Source of the DNA: Burkholderia paludis
Lineage (GTDB): Bacteria > Pseudomonadota > Gammaproteobacteria > Burkholderiales > Burkholderiaceae
Direction of reading: 5' to 3'
Length of the DNA: 60,032 bases
Assembly (NCBI RefSeq): GCF_000732615.1
Contig: NZ_JPGL01000064.1
Location: 1-60,032 of the forward strand
The notes under the pieces were generated by a model, which was not told where the DNA came from, ran no database searches, and saw nothing but the letters and a program-made list of their open reading frames with translations. The translations under genes and the position numbers were made by a program. This document shows positions 51,722 through 59,894 of this stretch, piece after piece (within the stretch, counting starts at the first letter, position 1; every line of letters starts with the position of its first letter).

Positions 51722-53314
51722 TTACCGTGCGGCCGGCATGCCGGCCGCGCCGGCGGTCGCGACCTGCGCGGGCCGTACCGCCGCCACGGGCCGTGCGCCC
51801 GATGCGGCGGCAGGCGCCGCGGCGCCCGCGGCGGGTGCGTCGTGCGACTGCGGCGGGGTGTCCGGCATGTCCTTGCCCGTCTCGACGCCGCCGCCGAGCG
51901 CGGTCATCAGCTGCGCATGCGCGGTGAGGCGTTCCGCGTCGATGCGGGTGGCGGTTTCCTGCGCGCGCAGCAACTGCTGCTGCGCGACCAGCACGTTCAC
52001 GTAGTCGGTCAGCCCGCGGCGGAAGCCTTCGCGCGACAGCCTGTAGCTGCGGTCGTTGGCCTCCACCGAGCGTGCGGCGTCCTTCTTCTGCGTATCGAGG
52101 GAGCGGATCCGCACGACCTGGTCGGCGATGTCCTTGAGCGCGTCGACGATCGTCTGGTTGTAGCGCTCGACCGCCTGGTCGTAACCGGCGTCCGCCGAGC
52201 CGAGCTGCGCGCGCAGCCGTCCGCCTTCGAAGATCGGCAGCGACAGCGCGGGGCCGGCCGTCCAGCCGCCGTTCATCGCGCGCAGGAAGTCGGTGAACGG
52301 CGCGGTCACGCCGAAGCCGCCGACCGTCGCGAGCAGGTCGATGTTCGGGTAGAACGCCGCCTTCGCGACATCGATGCCGCGCGCCTGCGCGTCGACGGTC
52401 CAGCGCGCGGCGACGACGTCCGGGCGACGGCCGAGCAGGTCGGCCGGCATCGCCGACGGCAGGCCGGCCGGCGCGTCGAGCGCGAGCTGCGGGCGCTTGA
52501 GCGTGTCGCCGGCGCCCGGGCCCTTGCCGGCCAGCGCGGCGAGCTGATGGCGCGCGAGCTGGATCGCCTCTTCGTAGCTGTCGATCTGGCGCTCGTAGTC
52601 GGGCAGCGTCGATTCCGCCTGGCTCACCTCGAGCTGCGTGCCGATGCCGGCCTGCAGCCGCTTGCGCGCGAGATCGGCGAGCGCGCGCTGGCGTTCGAAC
52701 GTTTCGTGCGCGAGGTCGAGCAGCGCATAGTTCATCGACATGTCGACGTACGCACGCACGATGCCGACTTCGAGGTCGAGCTTCGCCGCACGCGCGTCGG
52801 CGGCGGTCGCATGCGCGGTATCGAGCGCGCGCTCGGTCGTGTTCTTGTCCTTGCCCCACAGGTCGAGGTGGTACGACAGGCCGACCGTGCCGGTGTTGTT
52901 CCAGGTGTCGGTGTTCGCGAGCGGGCCCGGGCCGTAATACACGTTGTCGGGCCAGTGCTGGCGCATCAGCGACAGGTTGCCGTTGATCTGCGGCAGCTCG
53001 GCCGAGCGGGCGACGCGTGCCATCGCCTGCGCTTCGCGCACGCGCGCCTCGGCGGCCGCGAGCGTCGGGCTGCCTGCCAGGGCGGTGGCGATCCAGGCGT
53101 CGAGCTGCGGATCGCGGTATGCGCGCCACCAGTCGGCGGCGGGCCAGCCCGCGTCGCGGTCGGCCCCGCGGATCGCGGCGCCGGCGTCGAGCGCGTTCGC
53201 CTCGATGCGGGCCGACTGCGGCTTGTTGTCGCCCATGCCCGCGCATCCGGCCATTATTAATGAGACTGCAAGAACCGCCAGTGCGAGCGTCCCTTTTGTC
53301 GCCGGAGACTGCAC
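51722..53314 (-). CDS. Outer-membrane efflux lipoprotein (NodT/OprM family)
   Basis: 530 residues from GTG 53314, which has AGGGAG 7 bases upstream; earlier in-frame starts lack this. A lipoprotein signal ends at the lipobox IMAGC. Two OEP repeats follow, with WWRAYRDPQLDAWIATAL near 70, YHLDLWGKDKN, the hallmark AQARGIDVAKAAFYPNIDL, and QQLLRAQETATRIDAERL. The C-terminus is extended by about 50 Ala/Pro-rich residues beyond the usual end. TolC-like exit duct of this efflux operon, first gene transcribed. Confidence 0.93.
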   Translation of the reverse strand: MQSPATKGTLALAVLAVSLIMAGCAGMGDNKPQSARIEANALDAGAAIRGADRDAGWPAADWWRAYRDPQLDAWIATALAGSPTLAAAEARVREAQAMARVARSAELPQINGNLSLMRQHWPDNVYYGPGPLANTDTWNNTGTVGLSYHLDLWGKDKNTTERALDTAHATAADARAAKLDLEVGIVRAYVDMSMNYALLDLAHETFERQRALADLARKRLQAGIGTQLEVSQAESTLPDYERQIDSYEEAIQLARHQLAALAGKGPGAGDTLKRPQLALDAPAGLPSAMPADLLGRRPDVVAARWTVDAQARGIDVAKAAFYPNIDLLATVGGFGVTAPFTDFLRAMNGGWTAGPALSLPIFEGGRLRAQLGSADAGYDQAVERYNQTIVDALKDIADQVVRIRSLDTQKKDAARSVEANDRSYRLSREGFRRGLTDYVNVLVAQQQLLRAQETATRIDAERLTAHAQLMTALGGGVETGKDMPDTPPQSHDAPAAGAAAPAAASGARPVAAVRPAQVATAGAAGMPAAR

Positions 53315-53360
53315 GATTTTCTCCCTTTCGGATATAGATGAGTCGGAGGCGATTATATTT

Positions 53361-53376
53361 TTCAGTGATTCCTGAA
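53361..53376. promoter_or_regulatory. Candidate LysR operator between the efflux operon and its regulator
   Basis: TTCAG-N6-CTGAA dyad in the AT-rich divergent interval (53315-53471), 47 bases upstream of the outer-membrane gene and 95 from the regulator. It fits LysR-type T-N11-A geometry. Confidence 0.5.
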
Positions 53377-53471
53377 TAAATGGACAATGGTGCAAGTCAT
53401 TTTTACGAATCCTGAGACAATACTTGTTGGCCTCTGTGCAACAATCCGTCCGGATTCAAACGGGTATTGGG

Positions 53472-54413
53472 ATGGATACGTTACAAAACATGCGGGTGTT
53501 CGTCCGTGTGGTCGACGCGGGAAGCTTTACCGCGGCTGCCCAGCAGATGAATTCGACGACCGCCTACGCGTCGCGCGCGATCTCGGATCTCGAGGCGCAC
53601 CTGCGCACGCGCCTCCTGAACCGCACGACGCGCCGGATCGCGCTGACCGAAGCGGGCGAGCGCTACCTGCAGCGCTGCGAGCAGATCCTCGCTTACGTCG
53701 ACCAGGCCGAGGCCGAGGCGGGCGACGCGCATGCGCGCCCGTCGGGCAAGCTGAAGGTCCATTGCTTCACGAGCCTCGGCCAGCACTATCTGGTGCCGGC
53801 CATCGCGCGCTATCGCGAGCGCTACCCGGAGGTGCACGTCGAGCTGACGCTCGCGCAGCGGATGCCCGACCTGCTCGACGAGGGGTATGACGTCGCGATC
53901 GTCGTCGGCCGCGACCTGCCCGATTCGGGGCTCGTGTCGCAGCGCCTCGGCGAGAGCTACAGCGTGGTGTGCGCGTCGCGCAGCTACGTCGACGCGCAAG
54001 GCGCGCCGCAGCGGCCGGCGGATCTCGCGCAGCACGTCTGCCTCGGCATGGTCACGCCGGGCTTTCAATTCGACGAATGGGCGCTGGCGGGGCCGAACGG
54101 CGACGAGGTCGTCCCGATCACGGCGCCGCCGTTTCGCGTGAACGTCGCCGAGGCGCTCGCGGTGGCGGTGCGGGAAGGGATGGGGATCGGCGGGCTGCCG
54201 GTCTATTCGGCGATCGGCTGGCTGCGCAGCGGGCACATCGTGCGCGTGATGCCCGAGTACCGCTCGCACGTGATGAACATCTATGCGCTGTATCCGTCGC
54301 GCCAGTACCTCGACGCGAAAATCCGCACCTGGGTCGATTTCCTGCGCGACGAGCTGCCGGCCACGCTCGCCGCCGACGAAGCGGCGCTCGAGCAGTACAC
54401 GCATGCGACATGA
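53472..54413 (+). CDS. LysR-family regulator of the efflux operon (AaeR-like)
   Basis: 313 residues: winged HTH (MRVFVRVVDAGSFTAAAQQM, AYASRAISDLEAHLRTRLLN) and effector-binding domain (DEGYDVAIVVGRDLPDSGLV, AVREGMGIGGLPVYSAIGWL). ATG 53472 begins the conserved MDTLQNMRVFV; the frame is open upstream. Divergent placement beside the pump operon is the arrangement of aaeR, which activates its operon in response to aromatic acids; here that is inference. Confidence 0.92.
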   Translation: MDTLQNMRVFVRVVDAGSFTAAAQQMNSTTAYASRAISDLEAHLRTRLLNRTTRRIALTEAGERYLQRCEQILAYVDQAEAEAGDAHARPSGKLKVHCFTSLGQHYLVPAIARYRERYPEVHVELTLAQRMPDLLDEGYDVAIVVGRDLPDSGLVSQRLGESYSVVCASRSYVDAQGAPQRPADLAQHVCLGMVTPGFQFDEWALAGPNGDEVVPITAPPFRVNVAEALAVAVREGMGIGGLPVYSAIGWLRSGHIVRVMPEYRSHVMNIYALYPSRQYLDAKIRTWVDFLRDELPATLAADEAALEQYTHAT

Positions 54414-54530
54414 CGGCGCGGTTGCCCCTGTTCTGACCAGATTTGTCCTTCACGCAACATTTTTTTACGGATGTGTGCCGGACAGTTTGATATTGTGGGA
54501 ACCAATGAGATACGTCACCCCGGAGTAGCA

Positions 54531-54695
54531 ATGGATACGCACCTGATGATCGGCCTTGGAGTCCTGCTCGGCGCGGCCGCGGCCGCCGCGGCGACCCGCG
54601 ACCTGCTGCGCGCGATGAAGGCGAAGGCGCGGATGAAGCCGGTTCCGGTGCGGGTGCGCGCGGAGCGGCCCGAGGCGCGCCGTATCGATCGCTGA
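54531..54695 (+). CDS. Small membrane protein, 54 residues
   Basis: One hydrophobic helix (LMIGLGVLLGAAAAAAATRD, about 5-24) followed by a basic tail (MKAKARMKPVPVRVRAERPE). GGAG stands before the ATG, and a TATTGT box lies at 54490-54495, so it looks translated. Family not recognised; probably inner-membrane with a cytoplasmic basic tail. Confidence 0.55.
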   Translation: MDTHLMIGLGVLLGAAAAAAATRDLLRAMKAKARMKPVPVRVRAERPEARRIDR

Positions 54696-54717
54696 TCCGG
54701 CGGCAGCGCCCCGGAAA

Positions 54718-54743
54718 GGGCGGGCCGCGCGATGCGGCCGCCC
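54718..54743. terminator. Bidirectional terminator between the small protein and metallophosphoesterase genes
   Basis: A 10-bp GC stem with a one-base bulge between convergent stops at 54695 and 54755. Confidence 0.55.
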
Positions 54744-54754
54744 GTGCTCGGTGC

Positions 54755-55585
54755 TCAGCCGAGTTCGACCACCTTGTCCCACGCGAACGCACCGTTTTCC
54801 CGCTCGCCCGTGCGCCGGTGAATATAGCCGCGCGGGTTGCACACCACGCGGGTGCCGCCTTCGGCAATGTAATCGAATGACGTATGCGTGTGGCCGTGGA
54901 GCCACAGATCCACCGGCGGCCGGACGAGTTCGGCCAGGTCCGTGATGAACCCCGCCGAAGCAGGATCGTCCGCGTAGCGTTCCGCCAGCGAGCGCCGATG
55001 CGGCGCATGGTGCGTGACGACGATCGTCCGGCCCTCGAACGGCGTCGCAAGCTGCGCTTCCAGCCATGCACGGCCTTGCCGGTGCAGCGCGATCGCGTCG
55101 GCCGGCGCGAAATCCCGTTCCGGCCCGCCCGGCGCCGCATGCAGCGCCGCGTCCTGCGGCCAGGTCACCTGGATCAAGCCCTTGAAATCGAGCATCACGC
55201 GCAGCGCGGCGGCGATGGAGCCGGCCATGCTGGCGTCGTCGTCGCCGAACAGCGAAAAATCGCTCCAGAGCGTCGTGCCGAGCACGCGGAAGCGCCGTTC
55301 GGGATCGACGTAGACGTCGTTGTTCAGGTAATGCACGTTGTCGAGCGTATGCGCCGCGTCGCGCATCGCCGTTTCCAGCGCGCCGAATTCCCCGTCGTAG
55401 TACTCGTGGTTGCCCGGCACGTAGATCACCGGTACGGCCGGGTCGAAGGTTTCGGCGGCCCAGCGCAGCCCTTCCGCGTGATTGTGGATGTCGCCGGCCA
55501 GTACGACGAGATCCGCGTCGGCATGCGGAATCGTGTCGGGCTGGTTGCCTTCGAGATGCAGGTCGGACAGGACGCGGACTTTCAC
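54755..55585 (-). CDS. Metallophosphoesterase
   Basis: 276 residues with all calcineurin-like metal-site blocks in order: SDLHLEG (7-13), LAGDIHNH (about 31-38), VPGNHEYYDG (about 56-65), VTHHAPHRRS and GHTHTSFDY. Two metal ions would be bound, and the enzyme cleaves a phosphoester or phosphodiester of unknown identity. Cytosolic, no signal peptide. The next leftward gene upstream (FAD oxidase) ends 25 bases before its start, so they may be cotranscribed. Confidence 0.88.
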   Translation of the reverse strand: MKVRVLSDLHLEGNQPDTIPHADADLVVLAGDIHNHAEGLRWAAETFDPAVPVIYVPGNHEYYDGEFGALETAMRDAAHTLDNVHYLNNDVYVDPERRFRVLGTTLWSDFSLFGDDDASMAGSIAAALRVMLDFKGLIQVTWPQDAALHAAPGGPERDFAPADAIALHRQGRAWLEAQLATPFEGRTIVVTHHAPHRRSLAERYADDPASAGFITDLAELVRPPVDLWLHGHTHTSFDYIAEGGTRVVCNPRGYIHRRTGERENGAFAWDKVVELG

Positions 55586-55610
55586 GGGCTTCGCTCCGGA
55601 GTGGGCGGCT

Positions 55611-57032
55611 TCAGCGCAGGACCTTGCCGGGATTCATCAGCCCGCGCGGGTCGAGCGCGGTCTTCAGCGTGCGCATCAGCGTCGTTTCGACCGGCGACTT
55701 GTAGCGCTGCGCGTCGTCGATCTTCAGCTGGCCGATGCCGTGTTCCGCGCTGATCGTGCCGTGGTGGCGGTGCACGTTGTCGTACACGATCCGGTTGATC
55801 GGCGCCTGGAACGCGGCGAGGAACGCCTTCGGATCGCCGCCCTCGGGCATCTGCACGTTGTAGTGGAGGTTGCCGTCGCCGAGGTGGCCGAACGTGACCA
55901 TGCGTGCGCCCGGCGCCGCCTGCTGGATCGCCGCGTCGGTCTCGTCGATGAAGCGCGCGATCGACGAGATCGGCACCGCGATGTCGTGCTTGATGTTGAG
56001 TCCCTCGTCGGCCTGCGCCAGCGGAATGTGCTCGCGCAGATCCCAGAACGCGCGCGACTGCGCCAGATTCTCCGCGACCACCGCGTCGACCACGAGCCCG
56101 GCCTCGAACGCTTCCTCCATCAGCTTCTCGAACAGTGCGCGCGCATGCGCTTCGCTTTCGTTGTCGGACAGTTCGAGCAGCACCGTCTGGGCATGCGTCT
56201 GAGCGAACGGGTAGCGCAGTTGCGGATAGTGCTTGCCGACCAGCTGCATGCAGAAATCCGACATCAGCTCGAAGCCGGTCAGCAGCGGCCCGGCCGCGCG
56301 CTGCGCGAGCGCGAGGAAATCGAGCGCCGCGTGCGGCGACTCGAGCGCGGCGAGCGCCGTGACCTGGGCGGCCGGCAGCGGATGCAGCTTCATCACGGCT
56401 GCCGTGATGATTCCGAGCGTGCCTTCCGCGCCGATGAACAGGTCGCGCAGGTCGTAGCCCGTGTTGTCCTTGCGCAACCCGCGCAGGCCGTCCCAGATGT
56501 CGCCCTGGGGCGTCACGACCTCCAGGCCGAGGCACAGCTCGCGCGCGTTGCCGTAACGCAGCACCGCGGTGCCGCCCGCATTGGTCGACAGGTTGCCGCC
56601 GATCGTGCAGCTGCCTTCCGCCGCGAGGCTCAGCGCGAACAGCCGGCCGCCTTCGCGGGCGCGCGCCTGCACGTCTGCGAGGATCACGCCGGCCTCGACG
56701 GTGATCGTGTTGTTGTGCGGATCGAGCGCACGCACGCGATTCAGCCGCGCGACGCTCAGCACGGCCTGGCTGCCGCTCGCATCGGGCGTTGCGCCGCCGG
56801 CCAGGCCCGTATTGCCGCCTTGCGGCACGAGCGCGATCCCGTGCGCGTTGGCGAGCTTCACGAGTGCGGCGACTTCGGCCGTGCTCGCGGGCTTCAGCAC
56901 CGCGCATGCGGCACCCTTGTAGCGGCGGCGCCAGTCGGTCAGGAACGGTTCGGTATCGTGCGGAGCGGTCAGCACATGGTCGGCGCCGATCGCGTCGCGG
57001 CACGCGGAAACGAAAGCTTCGGAAGACATCAT
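55611..57032 (-). CDS. FAD-linked D-hydroxyacid dehydrogenase (D-lactate/D-2-hydroxyglutarate type)
   Basis: 473 residues of the VAO/GlcD family. The FAD-binding PCMH domain has ALVPQGGNTGLAGGATP near 70-86 and EGSCTIGGNLSTNAGG near 135-150; the C-terminal FAD-oxidase domain ends with EHGIGQLKIDD, DPRGLMNPGKVL. The HLGDGNLHYNV stretch carries the metal-binding His typical of D-2-hydroxyacid dehydrogenases. Substrate (D-lactate, D-2-hydroxyglutarate or similar) is unclear. AAGG precedes the paired ATGs at 57032 and 57029. Confidence 0.9.
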   Translation of the reverse strand: MMSSEAFVSACRDAIGADHVLTAPHDTEPFLTDWRRRYKGAACAVLKPASTAEVAALVKLANAHGIALVPQGGNTGLAGGATPDASGSQAVLSVARLNRVRALDPHNNTITVEAGVILADVQARAREGGRLFALSLAAEGSCTIGGNLSTNAGGTAVLRYGNARELCLGLEVVTPQGDIWDGLRGLRKDNTGYDLRDLFIGAEGTLGIITAAVMKLHPLPAAQVTALAALESPHAALDFLALAQRAAGPLLTGFELMSDFCMQLVGKHYPQLRYPFAQTHAQTVLLELSDNESEAHARALFEKLMEEAFEAGLVVDAVVAENLAQSRAFWDLREHIPLAQADEGLNIKHDIAVPISSIARFIDETDAAIQQAAPGARMVTFGHLGDGNLHYNVQMPEGGDPKAFLAAFQAPINRIVYDNVHRHHGTISAEHGIGQLKIDDAQRYKSPVETTLMRTLKTALDPRGLMNPGKVLR

Positions 57033-57050
57033 CACCTTGTCGCGTAAGGG

Positions 57051-57443
57051 TCAGGACGCGGCGCGCGGCTTTTTCGCCGCGCGCTTGAACGGCGCGACGT
57101 AAGCCAGCGCCGCCACGAAGAAGCCGACGGCGAGCGCGGTCTCGCACCAGCCGAGCGTCGCGGACAGCCCGCGATCGGACATGCCGCGCACGACGCCTTC
57201 GGCGAGGTAGACGAGGATCAGCATGCTCGCCCACTGCATCGTATAGATGTTACGCCGCCAGACGCCGGGCAGCGCGAGCGCGAGCGGCACGGCCTTGAGC
57301 ATCAGCGCGGAGCCGCCCGGGCGCAGCGGCGCGAGCCACAGCTCCCATGCGAGCGACAGCGCGATCAGCGCGACGAGGCACGCCGCGGCGATCCGCGCGT
57401 GGCGCGGCCGGGCCGCGACGGCGGGGCGGACGGGGGCGTTCAT
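57051..57443 (-). CDS. DUF2069 integral membrane protein
   Basis: 130 residues, about four membrane helices (AACLVALIALSLAWELWLAP, MLKAVPLALALPGV, WASMLILVYLAEGVVRG, WCETALAVGFFVAALAYVAP). YTMQWASMLILVYLAEG is the family hallmark. Function unknown. ATG 57443 overlaps the wrbA stop by 4 bases, so it is translationally coupled, and the FAD dehydrogenase follows after 18 bases. Confidence 0.88.
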   Translation of the reverse strand: MNAPVRPAVAARPRHARIAAACLVALIALSLAWELWLAPLRPGGSALMLKAVPLALALPGVWRRNIYTMQWASMLILVYLAEGVVRGMSDRGLSATLGWCETALAVGFFVAALAYVAPFKRAAKKPRAAS

Positions 57444-58051
57444 GCGGCCCGGGCGTCGGAGAGGGCGGCGGCCGCGCGCGCGAGCCGCACGCCGAGCGCC
57501 GCGGCGAGCGCCTTTTCGTCCGCCGACAGCCCGGCGGCCGCCGAGCGGTCGTGCTGCGCGACGTGCGATGCGCCGTACGGCGTGCCGCCGGTGCGGGTCG
57601 TGCTGAGCGCGGATTCGGTGTAAGGGATCCCGACGATCATCATTCCATGATGGAGCAGCGGCAGCATCATCGACAGCAAGGTCGATTCCTGGCCGCCGTG
57701 CAGGCTGCCCGTCGACGTGAACACGCTCGCCGGCTTGCCGGTCAATGCGCCGGACAGCCATTGCGGCGTCGTGCCGTCGAGGAAATACTTGAGCGATGCG
57801 GCCATGTTGCCGAAGCGGGTCGGCGAGCCGAGCGCGAGGCCCGCGCATTCCTCGAGATCGCGCAGTTCGGCGTACGGCGGGCCGTCGGCGGGAATGTCGG
57901 GAGCGGAGGCTTCGCAGACGGTGGACACCGGCGGCACGGTGCGAATGCGGGCCTGCATGCCCGGTACGCTGTCGATGCCGTTCGCGATTGCCAGCGCGAG
58001 ATCGCGCGTGGCGCCGTGACGGCTGTAATAGAGGACGAGAATGTCTTTCAT
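57440..58051 (-). CDS. wrbA: NAD(P)H:quinone oxidoreductase, WrbA type
   Basis: 203 residues, flavodoxin-like. FMN phosphate loop VLYYSRHGATRDLALAIANG at 6-25, GSPTRFGNMAASLKYFLDGT near 75-94, and VFTSTGSLHGGQESTLLSM. WrbA reduces quinones by two electrons and protects from oxidative stress. First gene of a leftward run with DUF2069, the FAD dehydrogenase and the phosphoesterase; a TATAAT on the minus strand at 58120-58125 is its likely -10. Confidence 0.92.
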   Translation of the reverse strand: MKDILVLYYSRHGATRDLALAIANGIDSVPGMQARIRTVPPVSTVCEASAPDIPADGPPYAELRDLEECAGLALGSPTRFGNMAASLKYFLDGTTPQWLSGALTGKPASVFTSTGSLHGGQESTLLSMMLPLLHHGMMIVGIPYTESALSTTRTGGTPYGASHVAQHDRSAAAGLSADEKALAAALGVRLARAAAALSDARAA

Positions 58052-58118
58052 GGGCTACGGGGCCGCGTGCGGCCGCGCGCGTGCCCGGTGCGGTCGGCCC
58101 CTGCTGGAATCGAGCGGC

Positions 58119-58125
58119 TATTATA
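58119..58125. promoter_or_regulatory. Shared -10 region for wrbA and the YihY-type gene
   Basis: TATTATA reads TATAAT on the minus strand (58120-58125, 69 bases before wrbA) and TATTAT on the plus strand (58119-58124). -35 elements are not clear. It may serve one or both divergent genes. Confidence 0.45.
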
Positions 58126-58196
58126 GGGGCTGAAGCCGTCGCGCAGCGCGACGGCGGCGCGCCGCCGGGCGCGCGGCATCGTGAAGGAGAAGCCGT

Positions 58197-59525
58197 TTGC
58201 CGAAGTTGAGCGTCGATCTCGACACCCTCAAGCGCCTCGCGCGGTTCGCGGCCCGGCGCAGCGCCGAGGATCGCATCCCGCAGGTGGCGGGCAGCCTGAC
58301 CTTCACGACGATGCTGGCGCTCGTGCCGCTCGCGACGGTCGCGTTCGCGCTGTTCACGGCGTTTCCGATGTTCGCGTCGTTCCAGATCTCGCTGCAGGGG
58401 TTCCTCGCGGATCACCTGATGCCCGCGCAGTTCAGCATCCAGATCTTCAAGTACCTGAACCAGTTCGCGTCGAAGGCCAAGGGGCTGACGACGGCCGGCC
58501 TGATCGTGCTCGTCGTCACGTCGGTGATGACGATGATGACGATCGAATCGGCGTTCAACCTGATCTGGCGCGTGCGCAAGCCGCGGCCGTTCGCGCAGCG
58601 CGTGCTCGCGTACTGGGCGTTGATCACGCTCGGCCCGCTGCTGTTCGGCGTGAGCCTGTCGATCTCGTCGTACCTGTTCACGCAGTCGCTGGCGTTTACG
58701 GGGGCGGCGCCGTCGACGTCGATCGTCGAGTGGCTGCTCGCGCTGGTGTCGCTGCCGCTCACGGTGCTGGCGTTCACGCTGCTGTACGTCTACCTGCCGA
58801 ACTGCACGGTCGCGTGGCGCGACGCCGTGATCGGCGGGCTGTTCGCGGCGGTCGCGTTCGAACTCGCGAAGCGCGGGTTCGGCTACTACGTGCGGCGGAT
58901 TCCGACCTATACGGCCGTCTACGGCGCATTTGCCGCGCTGCCGGTGTTCCTGCTGTGGGTGTACCTGAGCTGGTTCATCGCGCTGCTCGGCGCGATGGTG
59001 GCGTCCGCGCTGCCGGCGATCCGGGTCGGCCAGTTCCATCGCATCCACTATCCGGGCAGCGACCTGCTCGACGCCCTCGACCTGCTCGCGCGGCTGGCCG
59101 ACGCACGCGCGGCCGGCAAGCGCGGCTACACGGCGATGCGGCTCGCGACCATGTTGCGCTGCGACATGGAAACCGCGCAGCGGCTGCTGACGACGATGGA
59201 GGAGCGGGAGTGGATCGCGCGGCTGGACGGCGGCGGCGACGCGACGCCGCGCTATATCATGCTCGCGAACCCGGAGCAGCTGACGCTCGCGCATCTGTTC
59301 GACGTGCTGGTGATCGACCGTACGGAGCTGACCTACCAGTTGCAGCGGCGCCATGGTCATGTCGACGGCGCGGCGCTGCTCGCGGTGCTGTCGAGCGACC
59401 GCTTCGACGTGTCGCTTGCGACGCTGATCGCCGCGCACCGGCCCGCCGGCGCACAGCCGGCCGGCGGCGCCGGGCACGCGGACGGCGTGTCCGACCCGCA
59501 CGCCCGGCCGCCGCGGCCCGCGTGA
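58197..59525 (+). CDS. YihY/BrkB-family inner membrane protein
   Basis: 442 residues from a TTG at 58197, chosen because AAGGAG lies 7 bases before it and PKLSVDLDTLKRL begins the homology. About six membrane helices follow (TFTTMLALVPLATVAFALF near 39-57; SLSISSYLFTQSL; LPVFLLWVYLSWFIALLGA near 240-258), with the hallmark IPTYTAVYGAFAALPVF. The last ~130 residues are soluble and contain a winged-helix-like part. Formerly called ribonuclease BN, now considered membrane proteins of uncertain function. Confidence 0.9.
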   Translation: MPKLSVDLDTLKRLARFAARRSAEDRIPQVAGSLTFTTMLALVPLATVAFALFTAFPMFASFQISLQGFLADHLMPAQFSIQIFKYLNQFASKAKGLTTAGLIVLVVTSVMTMMTIESAFNLIWRVRKPRPFAQRVLAYWALITLGPLLFGVSLSISSYLFTQSLAFTGAAPSTSIVEWLLALVSLPLTVLAFTLLYVYLPNCTVAWRDAVIGGLFAAVAFELAKRGFGYYVRRIPTYTAVYGAFAALPVFLLWVYLSWFIALLGAMVASALPAIRVGQFHRIHYPGSDLLDALDLLARLADARAAGKRGYTAMRLATMLRCDMETAQRLLTTMEEREWIARLDGGGDATPRYIMLANPEQLTLAHLFDVLVIDRTELTYQLQRRHGHVDGAALLAVLSSDRFDVSLATLIAAHRPAGAQPAGGAGHADGVSDPHARPPRPA

Positions 59526-59541
59526 GCGCGCCGGCCGGCGG

Positions 59542-59859
59542 TTACAGCGGGATCTTGCCGGTACAGATGTCCTTGAACATCACCCAGTCGCCCATCAGGC
59601 TGTAGACCGGGTGCCGGAACGTGGCCGGGCGGTTCTTTTCGAAGAAGAAGTGTCCGACCCACGCGAACCCGTAGCCGCAGACGACCGCCGCCGGCAGCCA
59701 CAGCCAGTTGCCGGTTGCGATCGCCATCGCGACGCAGCCGATCACGCCGAGCGAGCCGATGAAGTGCAGCCGTCGCGACGTCGGGTTCTGGTGCTCGTTC
59801 AGGTAATACGGGTAGAAATCGGCGAAGCGGGCGAATTGTTCCGAATGCGTGTGCGCCAT
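59542..59859 (-). CDS. DUF962 (Mpo1-like) membrane protein
   Basis: 105 residues. FYPYYLNEHQNPTSRRLHFIGS near 15-36 carries the His residues conserved in Mpo1-like dioxygenases, and GYGFAWVGHFFFEKNRPATF near 62-81 follows. Three membrane helices. The yeast homologue Mpo1 alpha-oxidises 2-hydroxy fatty acids; a similar role here is only inferred. GAGGAG lies 7 bases before the ATG. It converges closely with the YihY-type gene (16 bases). Confidence 0.88.
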   Translation of the reverse strand: MAHTHSEQFARFADFYPYYLNEHQNPTSRRLHFIGSLGVIGCVAMAIATGNWLWLPAAVVCGYGFAWVGHFFFEKNRPATFRHPVYSLMGDWVMFKDICTGKIPL

Positions 59860-59894
59860 GGCGGTCTCCTCGGGCCGCAGTCGATGGGATCATT

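Noticed and set aside
49305..53387. A 1360-codon minus-strand frame across the efflux operon
   Set aside because: Only its last 67 codons are real (the DUF1656 protein); the rest is an off-frame shadow of the FUSC and outer-membrane genes.
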